Of a stretch of DNA of 64,000 bases, positions 54,803 to 64,000 are shown piece after piece. The position numbers and the translations under genes were made by a program. Source of the DNA: Ecdyonurus torrentis. Lineage: Eukaryota > Arthropoda > Insecta > Ephemeroptera > Heptageniidae. Every line of letters begins with the position of its first letter. Positions within the stretch are counted from its first letter, which is position 1. The notes under the pieces were generated by a model. It ran no database searches. It was not told where the DNA came from and saw nothing but the letters and a program-made list of their open reading frames with translations. The stretch spans positions 21,943,844 through 22,007,843 of the forward strand of contig OX439127.1 in the NCBI GenBank assembly GCA_949318235.1. Direction: 5' to 3'.

Positions 54803-55464
54803 AAAATAGTTTTGGTATATGCGTTATTATAATTTTTTATAATAAATATCTTAAAGTTTCTGCATTATGAATGACTTTTTAAATTAATAAACCTCTCACT
54901 GATTGATGTTTTATTTCGATGAAATTTTATTGTTCATGTAAATGTATATATAGACTGAAGAATTGGCTGTAATGTTGGCTCAACTATGGTGTACATGTAC
55001 AGCAATGTTACTTTTTACAATGAAAGAATCAAAGCTTGACCTCAAAGTAAATACCAAATTATCTGTTTAGGTCTCATGAAACGCTCAACAACATATGTTT
55101 TGTTTTATTTATTGTCATCCATAGAAACAGGCAGTATTACGTGCGCCCGATATACATGTAAAGGTATACTGTATAAGGGGATGCAGTGCCTTTTCTAAGT
55201 ATTTTTAGTAGTATTTTGCTTTGATGCATGGAAAAAATTAGTATCAAAGTGCTGTATATTTATTTGATATTTTCTCGATCTTATATTATTAATTTAAATA
55301 TACGCAAATATGTCTTGCAGTATATAACAATTTTCATTTTTCGTATATATTTTCAGAATTAATATACTCTGCCGTTATGTATATTGTTGCTATTTTTTGC
55401 TTATTTTTCTATATTTTTTTATCGTATTTTTCACTTGCTCATTCATATTCACGATTTTGTTGAG

Positions 55465-55500
55465 AAGGGTTGTGAGGCCCTTACAATGCCTTAATAAAGT
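55465..55500 (+). mobile_element. Possible second-family retroelement 3' end (CCTTAATAAA type)
   Basis: The words GTGAGGCCCTTACAATGCCT and then TAATAAAG are matched by AAGCCCTCACAATTACCT and TAATAAAA at 13809-13834. A repeated AATAAA-ending terminus at two unlinked places suggests a dispersed retroelement family. Only about 30 bp are compared, so support is modest. Confidence 0.3.
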
Positions 55501-55659
55501 TAATATAATTATTATTTACGAAATTTCTTTTTTTTTTTTTTTCCATGTGTGATAGGTAACAAATCTTTCACTAATATATACTCTAAAAGAGTGTTTTTTT
55601 ATATTCCATTTTTTCCTTTTTTACTTTTTAAGTAACATTTATATAATTGTAATTTTATT

Positions 55660-55695
<36 letters not shown>

Positions 55696-55829
55696 CCATT
55701 ATACACGTATACATTACATACATAATTATAATATATATATTGTATACATACATAATATCAAATAATATATTACCAATTTCCCTTTTTCTCTTTTCAACCG
55801 TCCCTGTCATAATATATCAATATCAACTT

Positions 55830-55980
55830 TTGTTAGGAAAGTTAAGAGTTTGTTGACAAATACATTGCAACGTAAAGGGGAGAAGATCGGCAACTGTTTG
55901 AGCACTTCCGACAAGCTGGTTGCATAACTCGTGTTTACGTTAGGGGCACTCCAGCAGCGCGCTTGGCAAAAGAAATAAAA
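55830..55980. promoter_or_regulatory. GC-richer island with two forkhead-like words
   Basis: TGTTGAC (55851-55857) and TGTTTAC (55932-55938) fit the forkhead core on the opposite strand (GTCAACA, GTAAACA). Between and after them are CAACTGTTTGAGCACTTCCG and CCAGCAGCGCGCTTGGC. No coding signal is seen. Confidence 0.28.
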
Positions 55981-56379
55981 ACTTTGAGCTTTGTTATGTA
56001 TAAATTAAACCTATATTCACATGTATTAAAAAAATAATATATTTATGCAAAGTATGTTTATCTATAAAGACAGAAGTTATCTCCTAAATAAATACTATAT
56101 TTAGTACATTAAGTTATAATAAAAAATTAAAATAATAATAATAATAAATGTAAAGAAAAAAAAAATGTTTTGCAACCCACATAATCCTATTTATTTAAAA
56201 TGACATATTTATTATTAAAAAATCATAAAGAAGCACTTTTTCCTTAATTATTAAGTATAAATATAATATTTATTGGTTAGTATAGTGTTTTATATATAAT
56301 AATATATTATTAATACAATCATTTAATAAAAAAGTTTTTCAGTGACATGAGAGAAAGGGTCACGCAAGATGCTCGAGTG

Positions 56380-56382
<3 letters not shown>

Positions 56383-56441
<59 letters not shown>

Positions 56442-56520
56442 CTCACCTGACTGACTGACTGACAGACTAGTGACTACCTTGTTGTGTTGCCTGCCTGCCT
56501 GCCTGCCTGCTTGCTTGGCT
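56383..56520. repeat. Chain of three short arrays: (CT)n, (GACT)n, (GCCT)n
   Basis: CT (56383-56438), GACT (about 56446-56466) and GCCT/GCTT (about 56491-56518) follow each other in a GC-richer patch. On the minus strand a CAG then GTGAGA donor-like word is created at the GACT/CT boundary, but no supported exon joins it. Confidence 0.88.
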
Positions 56521-56904
56521 GTCTGCCCTACCCTCCAATCGTGCATGCGTGTATTACGTGTGTGAAACTGCTAAGCCACACAATAATGCCACAAACACGC
56601 CCGTATAATATTGGTCTGCATTTCAACATCGTAAAATGTGCACTCACCCAATTGTCAGATATATCACGCATTCTCTATATAAAATCTTAAAACAAACGTG
56701 AAAAAAAATTATGAATTCATAATACATAATGTATATACAGTATTATAAAAAAAAATGTTAACAATGAAAATGGAATTAAAGGTTAAATAGATTTAAATCA
56801 ATACTTTAAAAACATTATCCTTGCTTTTACACATACACTGCAATGCATATAGATATATATAGATGAAAATAAATTTATTCTGCAATGTAATAAAAGTCAA
56901 TGAC

Positions 56905-56932
56905 GGGGGGGGGGGGGGGGGGGGAGGGGGAA
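56905..56932. repeat. G-run of about 20 nt then AGGGGG
   Basis: A near-uninterrupted G tract, unique in the window and capable of quadruplex formation. Confidence 0.93.
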
Positions 56933-57860
56933 GAGTCGATGAATGTTCTTTAAAGTACAGGCTTTTGAAAGTTTTTTTGTTTTTAAAGGAATATAGTAAT
57001 AATAATCATGACCTATATTATATAGATGTTGCCATATACTAAAATACACATTAAAGTTATCCATAATCTGAAAATTTGTTTATCATATATATATATGCTT
57101 ATTTAATGTTTAGTATATACCACTGAAAATCAAATTTTATATAATATATATTCAAAACAACAAGTTTTTTTTTTCTTCAAATATTCAACATGTACGTTAT
57201 ATACTTGTTTTCCAAAGCATATAACAAGTTTGATTCTTATGTGTATATATAAGACAGAAATAACATAAATCGTTACCATACCAGGATATTTTAAAAGCTA
57301 TGCCAAGGAGTGTTAAGACAGTATAAGACAGAGAGAGATTAAAAACTTTTAGTGTACGATTTTAGGAGGAATTGAAGGTCAATCACGATAGAAAAAAAAA
57401 TGTATAACTAACGATCAAAATAATACAATAGGAACGTTATAAGCCTTAAAATAAATTAAAAAGAAAAAAAATGTATCGCCTTATGTGATACCATTAAAAT
57501 ATTAGTTTAGTTATATTTTATATCATATACAATTTGAGTGGTCAAATGTTTTTTATATATAAATTTTTTTTTTATTCTTTTTTGTTTTGTTTTAAGACTA
57601 TCCTAGCTCCATCTATAATTATAGGTTTCTAACCTATAATTAGCGCGCGTAAATTTTAGTCAAGCAACTCAGAGTGGAGGAGGAGAAGAAAAAAAGGAGA
57701 GAGAGAGAGAGAAAGAGAGAGAGAGACTTCCATTTCATATTCTACTTCATCATGAATTACTGAGAAGAAGTTAAAGGAGGAGACTTGTAATAGCGTAGGC
57801 GTCGGACTCGTAATGCAGCAACATTTATTTTATACTGAAGCTATTTTATATATCCAAGCA

Positions 57861-57876
57861 TACACACACACACACT

Positions 57877-57939
<63 letters not shown>
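57861..57939. repeat. (AC)n-(AT)n compound microsatellite
   Basis: About 40 bp of CA with one T interruption, then about 38 bp of AT. Confidence 0.94.
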
Positions 57940-57941
<2 letters not shown>

Positions 57942-58277
57942 CAGCTTAATATTATTAGTCAGATGGTATATACGACGATCGACTCTCAAAACTTCATAAT
58001 ATAATATTTTATTGTCCAATGCCATGGAAAGGTTGTATAATTAATTATAACAATATTTAATTTATTATAATTTCTAAGAAAAATTAAAATTTAATATTTA
58101 TGAGTTATACGTATCATTTCAATTTTATCAATATAAATATTATTTTTATCGTATATTATAAATATAAGTCAATATAAAAAGTGTATATTATATAAGAGTA
58201 TAGTATGTATAATCTTAAATACAAACTGTTATGAGAACAATTTTAATGCACATTTAAAACAAAATTCTATTACAATT

Positions 58278-58389
<112 letters not shown>

Positions 58390-58899
58390 TGGTCTTACTG
58401 TTATATATAGTGTTGATGGTAAAAGTATATATTATAAACATAATATCTTATCATGATGCGTGTAACTGAGTCAAAAGTTACATTCATTAATATCCTACAG
58501 TTTACATTATTTTCTTTGTATAATATAATGCAATGTGTATTTTCACCATATACAAAAGTTATAAAAGAGGATTTTTTTTTAATGAATTTTATTGAATTCT
58601 TTCATTCATGTTTCTCATGTTTTCTTTTATATAAATATAGTAATTTTTTATTCGTAATCAATAAAATGATTGTCTATACCTTACGATAATATATCCTTAT
58701 CTTTTTGCACGAGAATATTCTCAACCCAATTAGGCTTCAGCTCAGCCTATATTGCTTATTGATACAGTATATACACTTGTACAAAGCAGCCATAATGATA
58801 CTTAAATAAGAATTTAATTTTTCATGCAAGAAGAACCTTATATTGCTCCATATATAGGTGATCATTTAAGCCATATGAAATTAGAGTATATTTATAGTT

Positions 58900-58902
<3 letters not shown>

Positions 58903-58977
<75 letters not shown>

Positions 58978-58979
58978 TT
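58903..58979. repeat. (AT)n microsatellite
   Basis: About 70 bp of AT with minor slips at the ends. Confidence 0.94.
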
Positions 58980-59759
58980 AGTTATTAGTATAAGTAAGAT
59001 GGTATAATAACTATATTATATATTATGGTATCTTATACACATAATGTAAGCAAACCTTCTGCAATTTTAAAGACAGCTATAATAATATATAATTGTATAA
59101 GGCGGAAACTTATGGAACATAAACATTATATAGATGAAAACCAGCATGTTATCATTTTCAATGAGCTTATATATATATATAAATGGAAAGAAAAATGAAA
59201 GAAAAAATAGTAAAAATTAATCAACCACAACTAATAGAGTTTGATATTGATATGTGTAATAATATACAACACGATAATGTATAAAAAATGGTCACTGGCA
59301 CAAAATAAAGAGAGAGATTGAAAGAGAGATGAATAAATTAGCTTATTCTATTGAAGAAAAAGAATCAAAATATAAAAAAATTGCTACATTTTATTTATTG
59401 TTAAGTAATTTTGAATATAAAATCAAAATTTTAATTTGTATCTGGAGATAAATACGTAAAGAAATATACAGGAGTAAGAAAGAGAGAGAGAGAGAGCATA
59501 TTATATATAAATATTGTATAATGTTCTTTTTATATTTTATTGCTTATTAGTGCGTTATATATTAAATTTACTTGAAGATTATGGTCTTCTTAAAATATAT
59601 AAAGGGAAAAAAAGCATTTAAATTTATATATAATGATGAATCTTCAAAATTATATCCCCTATAACGTTATATAATGATGACGATATAATAAAAGAAGCGT
59701 TCATTGAGATGACAGAAGTGAATGTATTAAAAATATTGCGAATTTGTAAAGGTATATAA

Positions 59760-59960
59760 AATGATGCTTGGATGGTTTGTGCACGCGGCTTGCAGGCGCC
59801 ACTAATCAGCTGATTCATCGTGGCATTGCATCCAAATACACGGCGCCGTGATTGACGGCTCGTCAATTAGCGCAGGCGGCAGCACTATTCGTTAAGTTGA
59901 TTGTACGGTAATCACAATAGATGAGATGGATGATTAAATTTGTTCTTATAATTTCATTGT
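59760..59960. promoter_or_regulatory. Palindrome-dense GC-richer island, candidate enhancer
   Basis: Three palindromic blocks lie within 64 bp: AATCAGCTGATT (59804-59815, with E-box CAGCTG), CACGGCGCCGTG (59839-59850), and ATTGACG-GCT-CGTCAAT (59851-59867). TGATTAAAT, a Hox/Pbx-type word, occurs at 59931-59939. The island contrasts with AT-rich flanks. No supported exon is visible; a minus-strand open frame at 59624-59866 has no recognisable features. Confidence 0.42.
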
Positions 59961-60401
59961 ATACATTATGTATTATATGAGTTTATGTCGGCAAGCTTTC
60001 AAGAATAAGGTATGTTACTGTGCATTTTTTTATATCATCTTCTATCCTGCATATGCGTTTATTAACATTTGACTATAAATAACTTTATATACATTTTTCA
60101 ATAATGTTATTATATATACACTTCAATGCATTTTTATCTTATATTATAATGATAGACAGTATAAATGACCGTTTTTATATATATAGGAGTGCGGGCAATC
60201 AAATAAATATTTTCATACAGGTTGATTCTGTTATTTGAACAAAAATATATTTAACTGTCTTAAGTATATGAAATATGAATATTATGTAAAAGGATACAGA
60301 TCAGTAACCAAATTAAAATTCATTAATTTACAGTAAAAATATACGATATATACATACATATATTGCTCATTCCCCTTTATAAAAAAATTGAATCACTTTT
60401 A

Positions 60402-60662
60402 TACAGCCCATAATTTATGTAGAAAAACTCTTTTAATTTTGAAAATTAGAATATTAAAAACTTTAATTGCCCTCTTCAATTTAAAAATGGTGCATATTAT
60501 TAAAAAAATTAATGAATCTATTAAAAGAATTATTATTTTATAAATTTTGGTTCTTATAATCAAAAAGGAAGATTTCCTTGAAGCTAAATGATTTAAGATC
60601 AAAAATGTAAATTTTATCATCCTTATTTTTTTAATGGATGTTTTTTTTAGAAAACAAATCAA
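60402..60662 (-). pseudogene. Hydrophobic 87-codon open frame, possibly a decayed retrotransposon ORF end
   Basis: The minus-strand frame contains SSFLIIRTKIYKII and ends IFKIKRVFLHKLWAV before TAA. The order RTKIY followed by a lysine-rich F-K-K-FL-HK tail recalls LINE ORF2 C-termini, but the central LP-IRN core is not recognisable. The frame is extremely AT-rich, and long Ile/Lys/Phe frames arise by chance in such DNA. Confidence 0.18.
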
Positions 60663-61076
60663 GGTATGGAATTTAAAATAATCTGCTTATAGATATATAT
60701 ATATAAAGTTGATCCAAAAAATATTATATAAAAAAGACTTGATTAGTTAATCGTGCAAATTTTGTATACTTTATTTTATAATTTTTTTCACTCTTTTAAT
60801 GACTTTGAGAGATGCACGATATTTTCAAATAAATCGTCGTATATATTTAGTTTTTTTTTTTAACTGCCATTATGTTTGTGTTGAGGTAGTAAATTTTAAT
60901 TACCAATACATAGAGGACTTAAAAATTAATTACATTTCGCAATATAAAACAAGTAAGAGAGAGAGAGAGAGAGAACAGGCTTTAGCTATACAAAGATATT
61001 GCCCCTCTAAAACAACTAATTTATTGGTCATCTAAAGATGTAGTTTGTTTTTAACTTTAAAAATATATATATTATA

Positions 61077-61078
61077 CA

Positions 61079-61160
<82 letters not shown>
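61077..61160. repeat. (AT)n microsatellite
   Basis: About 80 bp of AT. Confidence 0.95.
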
Positions 61161-61162
<2 letters not shown>

Positions 61163-61599
61163 AATTATTATTTTAAAAACCTAACCATGTATCACATCAC
61201 ATAAGAAAATAATTTTGTGTACATATAAGGATGAAACCTGAAAGACAGGTAAAAAATAATGTTGGTTTCAATTTACTCAATATCCTGGTCTGATGGTGAT
61301 GCAAAGTGTGCTTTATGATTTACCAATAAGGGAGCTCAATTACCATGCACAATAATTTGATTTTTTATATATGTACAATATTTGTTGCTTCTTCAAAAGA
61401 AAGAAAAATGTTAATTTTTTTGTAATCTGTCAATTATATTTAATGGCAATAGTTCGTGTCTATATTATGTTTAGTAATTTAGAAAAATGGATATAGGAAA
61501 ATATCCAAATTCTTACATGGTTATTTGAAACGTGTGAAAAGTTACAAATATTTTTATCATTTGATGTTTTGCGACGACATTATTATATCTATTTTTATA

Positions 61600-61950
61600 A
61601 TGGGTCTGTAGGCTTGATAGAAGCAGGCTCTGCGGCATGGGGGGAGGAGGAGGGGCTGCCACATGGATGGGTCAGGATAATTCGTTGCTGGCGCCCGCGA
61701 GACTGGCCAGCCCGGCAGGCAGGCAGGCATGCAGGCTGAGATGTCGGTCGCTGGCTTTGCTATGCTTTGCTATGGCTTTTGCTGGATGAAGCTGCCCGGC
61801 TGCCTGCCTCTGTCTACATGCAGGCAAGGCGCGCGGCGGCGTTGCGGCGGGTTCGGCTCGGCTCTGAGGCGCAAATTATAGGCTAGGCTATACAGCGTTC
61901 CCTCCTCCCACCCGCTCCCTCCTCCCACACTCTTCAGTCAGCTTGACTTC
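61600..61950. promoter_or_regulatory. Most GC-rich island of the window, CpG-island-like
   Basis: This block is rich in CpG (for example GCGCGCGGCGGCG at about 61828) and G/C homopurine stretches (GGGGGGAGGAGGAGGGGC). It contains CAGG/GCCTG repeats in opposing orientations (GGCAGGCAGGCAGGC near 61712 and GGCTGCCTGCC near 61798), and a 13-bp direct repeat TCCCTCCTCCCAC at 61899-61911 and 61916-61928. Such islands commonly mark promoters or first non-coding exons. It could be a distal 5' end of the Sp gene (minus strand) or belong to a neighbour outside the window. Confidence 0.4.
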
Positions 61951-62744
61951 AATTTGGTACATATCAAATCAACTGGCCAATATTGGTAAATTAGCCTGCG
62001 TGTGTGTATGCATCTTGCAGCACAGGTACATACATCAATCAGGCCCGGAGTCAAGGAAGGGAAACCAGATGAGTGTTGAGATATTCAACCCTCTCCTTTC
62101 CAAACTAATCTACCATAAGTCTTAGGCATAACCTCTTAGTTCACATAAGAGATGTGGAGTCATGCTGTGAAAATTTGTCATAAACAATTTACATCATTTT
62201 ATTGACCCATTACAAGATAATACGCCCCCTCCCATCAAAAATAAAAGACATGTTATAGAAATAGTATTAATCCCAACTTATTTGAAATAACAATTAAGAT
62301 TTTGTTTAATTTTTAACTGTTACTTTCCATTGAACCATCAAAATAACAACAAAATAAAAAAAACCAAGAAGTATCCTGAACTATAGGCAACCAGTTGAAC
62401 AATTTGCTATCTTGATCTTTACTTACAACGTATAACAAATTTTCCCAACAGTATTTCCTCGTTTAAAATAACAAAATAATGAATAAGAATCCGTCAACAA
62501 GAATTTCTACGAAGCGTCATGACCAATTTAACACATGAATGATAAAACATGTGATATTTTATTAGATGAGTCGTAAACATCCTACTTATTTAATATTATT
62601 ATTATTTTGTCAGACCAAGTAAAATCAGCAAGAACTTAAAAAAAAAATTACTACCAATAATGCAGAGTAAACACAGGATAATGTACTAATTAAACAACAA
62701 AATTTGTCGTTCTAATCTTTTCTCCTTCCTTAATATTTTGTCTT

Positions 62745-62747
<3 letters not shown>

Positions 62748-62803
<56 letters not shown>
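62748..62803. repeat. (CT)n microsatellite
   Basis: About 54 bp of CT. Confidence 0.94.
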
Positions 62804-62810
<7 letters not shown>

Positions 62811-63080
62811 CTACTAACTGTAACACTGCACAATAAAACATCTGTCTTTATCCATTGATTATAGGTTTGTAAGAAAAACTATATGCCTGTGATAATATCA
62901 TTATCATAAACTTTGCATAAATGGCCATTATTCTGGTGTTTACATCTAAAAACAAACTTTTAATTAAATTGAAATTCGATTAGAATTTGTTGTTTTAATT
63001 TAAGTTGTTTTTATGTATATGGTGGTATGTATATGAATAATTTATAAATTTATTCATATTAGATTTTATGTTTTCTTTTC

Positions 63081-63085
<5 letters not shown>

Positions 63086-63126
<41 letters not shown>
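63086..63126. repeat. (CT)n microsatellite
   Basis: About 41 bp of CT. Confidence 0.94.
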
Positions 63127-63127
<1 letters not shown>

Positions 63128-63281
63128 AAGATGCTACTGAATCATTCATTATAATAATACATTATTTTTTATTGCAAATAAATCAATGCGATATAAATAA
63201 GCTTTTTATTCACTTCAGTGTACTAACGAAGTAATTAAAGATTGGAAATTGACTTGATTCTTTTTTCATTGCAAAAAACTC

Positions 63282-63283
<2 letters not shown>

Positions 63284-63344
<61 letters not shown>
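63284..63344. repeat. (AG)n microsatellite
   Basis: About 60 bp of AG. Confidence 0.94.
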
Positions 63345-63348
<4 letters not shown>

Positions 63349-64000
63349 TATACACTTTTTTTAAATCTGTCACTAAGCACGAAGGAGTAATTAAGGCTGT
63401 GATCATAAAAATTTTATGACTTAACCAAAGAGAACTGCATCATATTCTTTAGATATAATAAAAGAAGTTGAAAAAAAAATATTTCGTTTGCAAGCTAGTA
63501 ATTAATAATAACCATAATCATATACTAAAAGTTAATTGACTTTATAAATGATATTATACGCTTTATTAAATATATCAAAGGTGAGAAATCTGTTTTATAA
63601 TTGATGAAGCAAAATAAACCTTATATATGATTCTATGAAGTGAAAATCAAATAAAAAAGTAACTTTTATTATAATATTTTTAATAGATATTTTTATTACT
63701 ATCGTTTACGAAGAAATACATGTATATTTCTTTAAAAATTAAAAAAGTAATTAGTAATTACATACAATAAAAATCATATAGTAATTATTTCTATTATCAT
63801 TTTCAAATGCTGCGTACCTCAATTCTTACATTATGTGAAACTTTTAGGACCATGAATATTTTGGAGAAATATATAAGGTCTATTATGCATTACTCTAGAT
63901 CACTCAATAAAATGGGCTGCATAGGAAAATAATTCATTTTTTTACCAGTTTAGAAATACTATTTTTGAGTGCTCTTAATAGGTTTTGAATATCTCAAGTG

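Noticed and set aside
56446..56546. Minus-strand CAG/GTGAGA donor as an Sp coding exon end
   Set aside because: The frame from the nearby ATG ends in the wrong phase and consists largely of repeat-encoded residues. An untranslated exon remains possible.

Overview
The window is AT-rich eukaryotic DNA that is mostly non-coding. It is packed with microsatellites: long (AT)n, (AG)n/(CT)n, (TTAC)n and a GACAGA-type hexamer, plus many 20-45 nt A or T runs. One protein-coding gene can be identified with confidence. It is an Sp/KLF-family zinc-finger transcription factor of the Sp6-9 (Sp8/Sp9, Drosophila Sp1) class on the minus strand. A single large exon at 33453-34694 carries the SP box, poly-alanine tract, WWDVH motif, buttonhead box, three C2H2 fingers and the stop codon. 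The protein class together with the extreme microsatellite load suggests an arthropod, perhaps a decapod crustacean. That assignment is inference; no ribosomal or mitochondrial marker is present.

Gene model. The large exon opens at a clear splice acceptor (34695-34696) in phase 0, and there is no in-frame ATG upstream of the SP box, so the true N-terminus lies in another exon at higher coordinates. Two phase-compatible candidate first coding exons were found on the minus strand. The favoured one, at 49270-49332, encodes 21 codons, has a consensus GTAAGT donor, and lies about 460 bp downstream (in the transcript sense) of a CCAAT plus triple GC-box cluster at 49785-49822. The alternative, at 43976-44002, encodes 9 codons. 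With the first model the gene spans about 16 kb with an intron of about 14.6 kb. The presumed 3'UTR contains a perfect 10-bp hairpin at 33178-33212.

Layout. 1-9240: non-coding AT-rich DNA with a miRNA-sized hairpin at 1794-1866. 9241-18470: a dispersed duplication of about 0.8 kb (R1 at 9351-10167 and 17396-18169). The second copy is sandwiched between two direct copies of an unrelated sequence of about 0.3 kb (R2). This stretch also holds an imperfect 38-bp inverted repeat at 11373-11478. 18470-33450: non-coding, with microsatellites (76 x TTAC), a few GC-richer islands and the 3' flank of the Sp gene. 33453-49332: the Sp gene and its long intron. 49333-64000: upstream flank with promoter-like and enhancer-like islands, a decayed non-LTR retrotransposon tail at 54255-54802, and the most GC-rich island of the window at 61600-61950.

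Several short islands stand out from the AT-rich background because they are GC-richer and dense in palindromes and transcription-factor-like words: 19920-20170, 27030-27240, 36000-36500, 42360-42720, 43100-43350, 48090-48310, 53880-53960, 55830-55980, 59760-59960 and 61600-61950. They are best read as candidate regulatory elements of a developmental gene in an otherwise gene-poor neighbourhood. That reading rests on composition and motifs, not on conservation data.
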